Made by a program: the position numbers and the translations under genes
Notes under the pieces: model-generated
Database searches by the model: none
What the model saw: the letters and a program-made list of their open reading frames with translations, nothing else
What the model was told of the DNA's origin: nothing
NCBI GenBank assembly: GCA_017543165.1
Contig: JAFYGL010000578.1
Coordinates: 1-8,448 of the forward strand
Source: Victivallales bacterium
GTDB lineage: Bacteria; Verrucomicrobiota; Lentisphaeria; Oligosphaerales; Oligosphaeraceae
Reading direction: 5' to 3'
Length of the DNA: 8,448 nt
Part shown: piece after piece, positions 1 through 5,893 of the stretch
Layout: each line of letters opens with the position of its first letter
Position numbering within the stretch: position 1 is the first letter of the stretch

Positions 1-361
1 ACATCATGCCGACTGGCATGCCGCATAATATACAACAAGGTAAGTCGATTTCAAATAATAAAATGCGATTTACTCACATTTTTTTGTTTGGAACGGGATT
101 CGATTGTCAAAGAGCCAAAATTCGCCAAACTCGAGGCGCCCGCAAGGGCGCGACAAAAGCCTGGCTTGAAAAAGTACTGGGGCATGTTCAGTAGCGCCCT
201 ACGGGCGCAGACTCTGGAGTGGCACGTTCCCTAGGCTGCGCGCCCTAACGGGTGCTTGCCTTGGGTTAAGCATGATTGCGCCCTGCGGGCGCTGCCGCTC
301 CCAGCGAGAACCTACCCTCATGGTAGAACAGAGCCTTTAGAAAAACATGACAGGCATCCCG
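1..361. other. Gene-free stretch at the left edge, 3' side of the large hydrolase gene
   Basis: I see no convincing gene here. A 62-codon open frame (6-194, + strand) has no visible ribosome binding site, runs through one of the GC-rich hairpins and has a low-complexity basic end, so it is probably chance. The stretch lies just downstream of the leftward hydrolase gene, whose TAA stop is at 362-364. I found no hairpin followed by a T-run on the minus strand that would make a classical intrinsic terminator. A weak inverted repeat (CTACC at 312-316, GGTAG at 322-326) and a 5-bp hairpin at 6-19 (ATGCC/GGCAT) are present, neither with a T-run. The notable content is the hairpin family at 136-292, listed separately. 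Confidence 0.6.
136..292. repeat. Cluster of four GCGCCC-loop-GGGCGC mini-hairpins
   Basis: Four short inverted repeats share the same 6-bp arms. They are at 136-151 (loop GCAA), 194-208 (loop TAC), 240-255 (loop TAAC, right arm GGGTGC giving one G-T pair) and 278-292 (loop TGC). Start-to-start spacings are 58, 46 and 38 bases, and the DNA between copies is not obviously repeated, so this is not a CRISPR array. None is followed by a T-run. They resemble the small palindromic units of REP-like dispersed repeats. They could stabilise the 3' end of the hydrolase mRNA or simply be a genome-wide repeat, and the window alone cannot decide between these. Confidence 0.7.
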
Positions 362-3300
362 TTACTCAATGTACACTATGGTATATGCCTTCAAAAATTC
401 CTTTGGCAAGGTTATTTCTGCATTGCCCTCATTTTTCTTTACCACTAGCGACTTATGTCCAATGAAATCAGGTGAAACTGCGTATGCTTTCTGGACATTG
501 CAGTCCCGAAGAGCAAAGGTGATATCCTCGTTTAATGCAGGCCAGGCATCCCCATGCAAACCACCAGTAATCATCTGCCCCTTTTCCAGCTCGGTGCCAG
601 TGGCATTTAGAAAGTGAGCCGCATAGCCGCCAGATTTTCGGCGATACAATTCGGAATGCACCAGGCGCGGTGCCTTTACCTGCCACACGGCAGCGGGCTG
701 TGCAATCTTGCTAAAAATCCGCTGGAAAAATGCCTCCAATTCCTTGTTCCAACTGGAAGGCCATTGGTTCTTGACCTGGCATTCGTGCACAAAGAACGCA
801 GCGGGAATGGAAGTCGCACTGTAATAGAATGTGCCCTTTCGGTACTTTTTGCCTACAATCAGCGGGTTCTTGCTCCCATCCTCGGAAGAGGCGCCCTCCA
901 GCAGAATTTCATCCGCATTCATATTGCCTTTAAACTTATAGAAGAGGTAGTATTTAGATTCATTTGCATTAAGCGGGATTTCCGCATCGCCAGGCATATT
1001 CACGGCAGACAGTTTGTGGAAATGCGGATAAGGCGAGAAGCCGAAAACATCAGCAAATCCCCAGGTGCTGCGTTGTTTTCCCCACTGGTTGTTCAAACCT
1101 GAAACCGTGCTCAGCACCACAATGCCGCCCTGGGCAGCGAAGTCCTTTATGACATTGATGTCCGCGTCGCTCAGGCAGGAAGCCGAGATTACAAACAACA
1201 CCTTGTAGTTCTTCATGGTTTTGGCATTGTGCAAGGCCCTGGGCTCGATGATGTCGTATGGGATATGGCAGTTCTGGAACATTTGGGCAAAACCGCCGAA
1301 TTCATCCTCGTAGGTTATGCCTGTATTGTAGTCGCGGCTGTCTGGGTGCAGCAGGATAGCCGCCTGCGCCGCATGAATGGATGTTTGAGCGGCAGCATTG
1401 TCCTTGCCCGCACCGAACGCAAGGAAATCCGTGCCTCCAGCGGGGCGCGAAGTAATACCGTCCACCATTGGGCTTTGCTGGAGCATATTGCTAACCGCCC
1501 AGCAGAAATAATAGACATCCCAGTTGCCTGTATAGTACCACACCCAGATTGGCGGGGTATCGTATCCGATGCAGAACATATTGAAAAGTTTGCGATAGAC
1601 AAACAGGCTCCTGGCGTTGTAATATGGATTGCGCGGCATCACCTCCGAGCCGAACAATGCCACTCCCCTCGCCTGCTCCAGCAAATCGAAAGGCAGGTTT
1701 ATTCCAGGCAGGCTCTGCAACTGCTCCCTGTGTGTGCAGTATGTTGAGAGGAACATGTCAGGCGCCACATCCATCACATCGTGCCGAAGTCCGATCCACC
1801 AGTTCGCCATATTGCACTTGCGCCAGGCAAACCACATCTTCCTCAAATCGCTTTTGTAGTTTTGCAGGCGCGGGTCAAGTTCGTTCATTGGCAGCTGCCA
1901 GCCAGTGTCCCGTTCAAAGGCCTCGCGGCAGGAGAAGCAGAGACAGCCATGACGGTAGTATGTAAGTTCGTCAATCTGGAATCCGTCTATTTTGCTCACT
2001 TTCAGGATGTTCCTAAGATAGTTCCTGTAAGTGCGGGTGAAGTTTTCATTGCTTAGGCAGAAATGTGGCGTAGGCGCAAAATCGTAGTAGCAGACCGCCA
2101 TTTCGCCCGCTCGTTCAGCCATCACCCGCAGTCCCTGTTCCCAGTTCTCCATAAATGTGGAATCATGGTGATCGATGACCTTGATGCCAGCCTTGTGCGC
2201 CGCATCGGCAAAGACCATGAGATCCTCGGCATTCTGTTCAAGTCTTCCTGGAAAACCTTGACGACCGTGCATTCCACTTATCATGAATACATTGACGCCG
2301 TGCTTCTTGCTCTCTTCTATCAGCCGCTTCATGCGGACTGGATCACGATATTCACTGAGTGCGCCACGCACGCCATTGACCGTCTTCATATTGATATGAT
2401 TGCTCCACGACATCTTTGGAGATTTCATATCGACTTTGTCCACTGGACGAAACAGTTCTTTGGCGGGGTGGCTGGTCTCCTGGCCAGGGACTGGCATGTT
2501 TATGATTTTCACTGTGGCGTCCAGTTTCAACGGGCGCTGGTAATCTTCGCTATGGAAGGCATTGGCTGGCTCAAAGCCATTGGTAAACCAGAATGCCCTG
2601 TTAAAACTGTAATCCTCCTTTTCGCTGATGAAATACTGCACGCTGACGGTGGAAAGGATGAAATCACCTGTGAATTTGATTTCCGCACTGTCGCCAGTAA
2701 TCCAGACTGGAATCGTCACCATTGCAATCTTGCCCGCAGGAATGGACTGTTTTTCAAGATACACCCGCCCGTTTATGCCCAGGGAAAAGCGGTTCTCTGT
2801 GTTGTTGCTGTTTCCCATGTAGAAACAGAACAGGTAAAGCCCTTTGCCAGGAAGAGCGTATTTCAATACGCCATCGTTGCCAGCAACATGGCTGTACAGT
2901 GCACCTTCCGAGCCAACGACCTTGCGGAGATTGCTCCCCGCCGTCCAGCCACGCTTAGCAGCGGCGTTGAATCTTGCGGTATCAAGATGATGATAATGCC
3001 TGCCAGTCTTGTCAGCGCCAAAACTGTCGTAGAAAAGCGGCGTTATATGCTGGTTGTAGTGGTAGCGCGGCAGTACATGTATCTTGCTGAAATCATCAAT
3101 GGTGCCTTCACGCAGGACGATTTTTGCGCCTGTAAAGCCGCCCTCATCTTTGGTATCGCTGCCGCAAAGAATATCCAGTGCCTCGCCCTGGTAGTCAATA
3201 CGGCCAAAGCCATAGATTACGCCCACTGGATATTGCGGGCATGGATTGGTCGGACCTATGGGGTCAAAATCAAATATGACTTTTTTATTCTTGCCAGCAT

Positions 3301-3799
3301 CCAACGCAAGAAAGCGCCACAGCTGGTTCAGCAAAAGTCCCTTTTCAAGTTTGTCGTCGAAGACGCCGCTTCTGAAAGCATGCCCTGCCCTGGATACTCC
3401 CGTCACGCCCTTGAATGTAGTGTTCTTGCATTTTCCCAGCGGCAAATGCATTCTGAGCTGACGCTTGGAGTACTTGGGCCAGGCAGGTGCCTCGCCCAGG
3501 AGAGAAATCTCCACGCTGTTGCCAGCATGTGGCAGAACCACTTCCATCCTGAAGCGAGATTCGTATTCCTCACTCCAGATGTTCCAGACTTTTGTACCGT
3601 CAGGCAAGATCGTGTCTTCCGTCTTCAACGGAAGTGCCGTGCCATCCTCCGCCACCAGAGGCGCAATGTCCCGCAGCAATACATCGCCCCTGTGCTTGAC
3701 AAGAAATGACCCATTGCCTGTCTTCGCAACCTCGAAGATGCCCCTCCCTGCCAGCAGGGAACAGACAAGTAAAAGCAATAATGATGCCTTCTTCAACAT
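362..3799 (-). CDS. Secreted TIM-barrel glycoside hydrolase-like protein with a beta-galactosidase-trimerisation-type domain
   Basis: 1145 residues. The N-terminus (two lysines, then a Leu-rich core to about residue 18) is a Sec signal peptide, so the protein is exported. Residues about 30-460 are beta-rich and look like accessory or carbohydrate-binding domains. Residues about 466-800 look like a clan-A-type barrel: HHD at 544-546, an [F]CLSNENF segment at 580-587, and DGFQIDEL at 605-612, whose D605, D610 and E611 are candidate active-site acids. A Cys cluster CLCFSC (619-624) follows at once, as in the poorly characterised GHL6-like putative hydrolases. Residues about 843-901 (VLFVISASCLSDADI, then QGGIVVLSTVSG) match the flavodoxin/GATase-like trimerisation domain of GH42-type beta-galactosidases. 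The gene lies 29 bases downstream of the pseudopilin gene and is probably co-transcribed with it. The ribosome binding site is weak; the start is chosen because the signal peptide begins there. Substrate is unknown. The hydrolase call is family-level inference, with fair confidence. Confidence 0.72.
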   Translation of the reverse strand: MLKKASLLLLLVCSLLAGRGIFEVAKTGNGSFLVKHRGDVLLRDIAPLVAEDGTALPLKTEDTILPDGTKVWNIWSEEYESRFRMEVVLPHAGNSVEISLLGEAPAWPKYSKRQLRMHLPLGKCKNTTFKGVTGVSRAGHAFRSGVFDDKLEKGLLLNQLWRFLALDAGKNKKVIFDFDPIGPTNPCPQYPVGVIYGFGRIDYQGEALDILCGSDTKDEGGFTGAKIVLREGTIDDFSKIHVLPRYHYNQHITPLFYDSFGADKTGRHYHHLDTARFNAAAKRGWTAGSNLRKVVGSEGALYSHVAGNDGVLKYALPGKGLYLFCFYMGNSNNTENRFSLGINGRVYLEKQSIPAGKIAMVTIPVWITGDSAEIKFTGDFILSTVSVQYFISEKEDYSFNRAFWFTNGFEPANAFHSEDYQRPLKLDATVKIINMPVPGQETSHPAKELFRPVDKVDMKSPKMSWSNHINMKTVNGVRGALSEYRDPVRMKRLIEESKKHGVNVFMISGMHGRQGFPGRLEQNAEDLMVFADAAHKAGIKVIDHHDSTFMENWEQGLRVMAERAGEMAVCYYDFAPTPHFCLSNENFTRTYRNYLRNILKVSKIDGFQIDELTYYRHGCLCFSCREAFERDTGWQLPMNELDPRLQNYKSDLRKMWFAWRKCNMANWWIGLRHDVMDVAPDMFLSTYCTHREQLQSLPGINLPFDLLEQARGVALFGSEVMPRNPYYNARSLFVYRKLFNMFCIGYDTPPIWVWYYTGNWDVYYFCWAVSNMLQQSPMVDGITSRPAGGTDFLAFGAGKDNAAAQTSIHAAQAAILLHPDSRDYNTGITYEDEFGGFAQMFQNCHIPYDIIEPRALHNAKTMKNYKVLFVISASCLSDADINVIKDFAAQGGIVVLSTVSGLNNQWGKQRSTWGFADVFGFSPYPHFHKLSAVNMPGDAEIPLNANESKYYLFYKFKGNMNADEILLEGASSEDGSKNPLIVGKKYRKGTFYYSATSIPAAFFVHECQVKNQWPSSWNKELEAFFQRIFSKIAQPAAVWQVKAPRLVHSELYRRKSGGYAAHFLNATGTELEKGQMITGGLHGDAWPALNEDITFALRDCNVQKAYAVSPDFIGHKSLVVKKNEGNAEITLPKEFLKAYTIVYIE

Positions 3800-3828
3800 C
3801 TAAATAAACTGCCGCTGCAAAGCTGCCA

Positions 3829-4572
3829 TTATTTGTTGTCATATTCATTTGGAATGGACCACCAGCGGTAGCCCAGGCCCGCGCCATCACCATTGCCCAG
3901 GCGGGTGGCTGTGACCGCCTGGCCCTTCACATGCCCGCCAAGATAGAGAATATTCAAACTTGCGGCATGATTGGAGCCGCGGTTTCCAGAAACACCGCCT
4001 GCGGGAAAATCCGCAGCGCTGACCAGGCCAGGATCGTCATGTCCAAGACGGATGCGGGTACGCGCCTGGACAGCCGCCGCATCGCTGCATGAAATAGCAG
4101 TGCCGTTATCCTTCTTCGCACCATAAACCCAGAAAATGTAACTGCCAAGGCAATCCTTTTCCCCTTTGGTGAAGTTCACTGCGTCGCTGGGGCATTTGAA
4201 CAACTTTTCCACCACATCGCTAATGTCAGTAGAGGTACTGTCCACCTTGACACCGATGTAGCCGCCGCCCAGCAGCAGATTGGTTATGGTCAAAGTGCCG
4301 TAGAGCGACTGGTTGCCATGATAGAGGCTCCAGCGCACGTCCTGGCTGGTGCCGTTGGAGCCCACCAGCTTGTGTGCGATAAAGCCATCATGGTCGTCCG
4401 CGTATAATTGCTGCGCCAGACCGATTTGCTTGAGTTGATTGACGCAACTGATTGAACGTGCCTTCTCCCTTGCCTTTGCCAATGCAGGCAGCAGCATGGC
4501 CGCAAGAATTGCGATGATTGCGATTACGACAAGCAATTCGATCAAGGTGAAATGGAATGATTGTTTCTTCAT
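3829..4572 (-). CDS. Prepilin-like (type II secretion/type IV pilus family) protein with H-X9-DG-type C-terminus
   Basis: 247 residues. It begins MKKQSFHF, followed by [20 protein letters not shown], the class III prepilin signal with the conserved Glu at +5 (E12). A prepilin peptidase would cut before F8. Position -1 is His7 instead of the usual Gly, a variant I associate with Lentisphaerota proteins. The amphipathic helix continues as [16 protein letters not shown] (125-130) is typical of these pseudopilins, and near the end H202 is followed after nine residues by GGHV (212-215), a variant of the H-X9-DG motif. The start at 4572 is chosen because it has GGAG seven bases upstream (4580-4583) and puts the pilin signal at the N-terminus; an ATG 27 codons upstream would add a Cys-rich tail that does not fit a prepilin. 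It is the first gene of a probable operon with the large hydrolase. The family is clear; its role (export, display or assembly of the hydrolase) is inference. Confidence 0.9.
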   Translation of the reverse strand: MKKQSFHFTLIELLVVIAIIAILAAMLLPALAKAREKARSISCVNQLKQIGLAQQLYADDHDGFIAHKLVGSNGTSQDVRWSLYHGNQSLYGTLTITNLLLGGGYIGVKVDSTSTDISDVVEKLFKCPSDAVNFTKGEKDCLGSYIFWVYGAKKDNGTAISCSDAAAVQARTRIRLGHDDPGLVSAADFPAGGVSGNRGSNHAASLNILYLGGHVKGQAVTATRLGNGDGAGLGYRWWSIPNEYDNK

Positions 4573-4579
4573 TTTCAGT

Positions 4580-4583
4580 CTCC
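4580..4583 (-). promoter_or_regulatory. Ribosome binding site deciding the pseudopilin start
   Basis: On the minus strand GGAG lies seven bases before the ATG at 4572. It supports the short start over the in-frame ATG at 4653. The same GGAGAC string precedes the divergent regulator gene. Confidence 0.7.
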
Positions 4584-4610
4584 GTTCCGTTGTTGGTATT
4601 TTGTTTTTGG

Positions 4611-4761
4611 AATTATCGTAATGGAATAAATTGTCAAGACAACAAAAAGGCATTGCCCTCTTCTGCTTATATCTACACCATTTTGCAACGCGGTAATTTT
4701 AGCAAATTATCCCTATTTCACCAACAATTATCTGTTAAAAAAACAGCACTATTTGATAATT
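4611..4761. repeat. Four copies of AATTATC/GATAATT, candidate AraC-type half-sites
   Basis: AATTATC occurs at 4611-4617, 4705-4711 and 4726-4732, and its reverse complement GATAATT at 4755-4761. The middle pair is exactly 21 bases apart in the same orientation, two helical turns, the usual period of AraC-family direct-repeat half-sites. The 4611 copy is also a -10-like GATAAT on the minus strand and the 4755 copy is one on the plus strand, so some may be promoter elements and not operator sites. High local AT content makes chance copies more likely, though four in 150 bases is more than I would expect. Confidence 0.45.
4631..4642 (-). promoter_or_regulatory. Candidate -35 box inside a 12-bp inverted repeat, pseudopilin promoter
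   Basis: On the minus strand TTGACA (4637 to 4632) is a perfect sigma-70 -35 hexamer, 59 bases before the pseudopilin ATG. It sits in the inverted repeat TTGTC-AA-GACAA (4631-4642). The -10 is unclear: TAATTC gives 16-base spacing but a poor match, while GATAAT (4617 to 4612) is a good match at only 14 bases. The palindrome over the -35 could be an operator, which is inference. Confidence 0.4.
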
Positions 4762-4810
4762 TTAAATTAAGCCATATCTTATGCGCAAAAGCAAGCAGCA
4801 AAAACCAATT

Positions 4811-4814
4811 GGAG
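4811..4814 (+). promoter_or_regulatory. Ribosome binding site deciding the AraC-family gene start
   Basis: GGAG lies five bases before the ATG at 4820. The in-frame ATG at 4781 has no such site in front of it (its upstream sequence is AT-rich) and would add 13 basic residues with no counterpart in the family, so 4820 is preferred. Confidence 0.65.
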
Positions 4815-4819
4815 ACAAT

Positions 4820-5770
4820 ATGGACAATACAAACAAGCGTCCCATCGGCAAGCCCATCGGCTTCTACACTGCCTGGAACGACTTTACGCTGGTATGCAGA
4901 AAGCAGCTGCACAGCAACCAGCAGGACACGCCAGGCGAACACTGGCACAACGACTTCTACGAACTGGTGACAGTCAGCTCGGGCCACGGCGTGCACAAGG
5001 CGGAGAACAGGACATGGAACATATCGCCAGGCAGCGTGTTCCTGATTCATCCCCATCAGAGGCATTGCTATGTGGAATACGACAATCTGCTAATTTACAA
5101 CCTGCTCTTCACCAGAAAATTCCTGCGGCTGTTTCTGCCCGACCTGACCAGGCTGCCTGGCTACCAGCTTCTGTTCAATGTGTCCCCAAAGGAAATAATA
5201 CACTCCCCAAACGACGGCATACGCATACAGGAGGAGCACATACCAGAAATAATACGCCTTTTGGACGAAATGGACATGCTGAACACAAGCCTGCAACCAG
5301 GGGACAAATCCCTGATGATAAGCCATTTCATAAAGGCGGTGCTGCTGCTTACGCGCCATTCACACCTAGCCTCCCGCTCCAACAGAGGCCATCAAATGGA
5401 ACAATTGACCAGCCTTCTCAGCAAATTGGAAAACCACTATAGCGAACAATGGACACTGCACAGCATGGCGGCGGCCACAAACATGTCCGTCTCCAATTTC
5501 CGCCTCTCCTTCTGCAAGCTGATGGGACTGTCCCCAATTGAATACCTGTTGCGCCTGCGCCTGGCAAAGTCCCTGATAAAACTGGAGACATCGACTGGCC
5601 CCATTGAGGAAATCGCCTTCAGCTGCGGCTTCAACACGCCAAATTACTTCACCCGCCAGTTCAAGGCGCACTACAACATTCTTCCCGCCCGTTACCGCCG
5701 TGAATATCTTGCAGGCCTGCGCCCACCAATCATCGACCAGAACAACATCGCCCCGCCAAGCGCCAAATAA
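4820..5770 (+). CDS. AraC-family transcriptional regulator with cupin-type sensor domain
   Basis: 316 residues, the usual length for a two-domain AraC/XylS protein. Residues about 15-100 form the cupin-like sensor: HWHNDFYELV (41-50), ISPGSVFLIHPHQRH (68-82). Residues about 200-297 form the double helix-turn-helix DNA-binding domain: MAAATNMSVSNFRLSFCKL (216-234) is the first motif, and IEEIAFSCGFNTPNYF (262-277), then FKAHYNILPARYRREY, is the second with its classical family signature. The sensor probably binds a sugar or oligosaccharide, which is inference from family and neighbours. The gene is divergent from the pseudopilin-hydrolase pair, its likely target, and convergent with the GH89-like gene. 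The reading frame is intact and ends in TAA before a repeat cassette. The family call is secure; the effector is unknown. Confidence 0.93.
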   Translation: MDNTNKRPIGKPIGFYTAWNDFTLVCRKQLHSNQQDTPGEHWHNDFYELVTVSSGHGVHKAENRTWNISPGSVFLIHPHQRHCYVEYDNLLIYNLLFTRKFLRLFLPDLTRLPGYQLLFNVSPKEIIHSPNDGIRIQEEHIPEIIRLLDEMDMLNTSLQPGDKSLMISHFIKAVLLLTRHSHLASRSNRGHQMEQLTSLLSKLENHYSEQWTLHSMAAATNMSVSNFRLSFCKLMGLSPIEYLLRLRLAKSLIKLETSTGPIEEIAFSCGFNTPNYFTRQFKAHYNILPARYRREYLAGLRPPIIDQNNIAPPSAK

Positions 5771-5775
5771 ACGAA

Positions 5776-5886
5776 CTTTTCAACACAGAGACGCTCTCTT
5801 TTCAAGGCAGAGACGCAGAGATTTTTAACTCTGCGTCTCTGCGCCTCTGCGTCTCTGCGTTAAATAGCGTCTCTGCGTTAAAATAG
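5776..5886. repeat. CTCTGCGT / ACGCAGAG repeat cassette
   Basis: This intergenic block is built almost wholly from one 8-bp word. CTCTGCG followed by T or C occurs four times without a break (5829-5836, 5837-5844, 5845-5852, 5853-5860) and again at 5871-5878. Two longer direct repeats are visible: CTTTTCAACACAGAGACGC (5776-5794) against 5798-5816, 17 of 19 bases equal; and 5851-5867 against 5869-5886, alike except for one extra A. The left half carries the word in the opposite orientation, giving the hairpin listed next. From memory, words of this kind recur between genes in many environmental bacteria. It separates two convergent genes. Confidence 0.8.
5807..5842. terminator. 14-bp hairpin between convergent genes, possible bidirectional terminator
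   Basis: GCAGAGACGCAGAG (5807-5820) pairs perfectly with CTCTGCGTCTCTGC (5829-5842) across the loop ATTTTTAA. It begins 36 bases after the AraC stop and lies 51 bases beyond the GH89-like stop, so it is placed to end both transcripts. There is no T-run after the stem on either strand, so it is not a textbook intrinsic terminator and could be only a by-product of the repeat family. Confidence 0.45.
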
Positions 5887-5893
5887 TTCTGCA

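Larger units (their letters stand above)
4573..4819. promoter_or_regulatory. Divergent control region between pseudopilin operon and AraC gene
   Basis: This 247-base stretch is clearly more AT-rich than the flanking genes, most strongly from about 4690 to 4780, and must hold the promoters for both directions. Visible elements are an inverted repeat overlapping a TTGACA (4631-4642), the AATTATC/GATAATT family (4611-4761), an inverted repeat TAATTT-TAGC-AAATTA (4694-4709), and CTGTT-5-AACAG (4732-4746). An AraC-family gene facing its probable target operon across such a region is a common arrangement. It fits control of both genes by the regulator, but no binding is shown by sequence alone. Confidence 0.65.

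Noticed and set aside
6..19. ATGCC-GACT-GGCAT hairpin as a terminator
   Set aside because: Stem is only five base pairs and no T-run follows on either strand.
6..194. 62-codon open frame at the left edge
   Set aside because: No ribosome binding site, no recognisable family, and its end is made by one of the repeated hairpins.
2063..3709. A 548-codon open frame on the + strand
   Set aside because: It lies wholly antisense to the large hydrolase, whose translation has a signal peptide and recognisable domains. The antisense translation shows no domain and is Cys/His/Arg-rich in a way typical of shadow frames.
4573..4653. Upstream start for the pseudopilin adding 27 residues
   Set aside because: It would bury the prepilin signal behind an unrelated tail and has no ribosome binding site; the start at 4572 has GGAG at proper distance.
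4781..4819. Earlier ATG for the AraC-family gene
   Set aside because: Upstream sequence is AT-rich without GGAG, while the ATG at 4820 has GGAG five bases before it.
5829..5860. CTCTGCGT units as a CRISPR array
   Set aside because: Units are 8 bases and contiguous, with no spacers, and no cas gene is visible.
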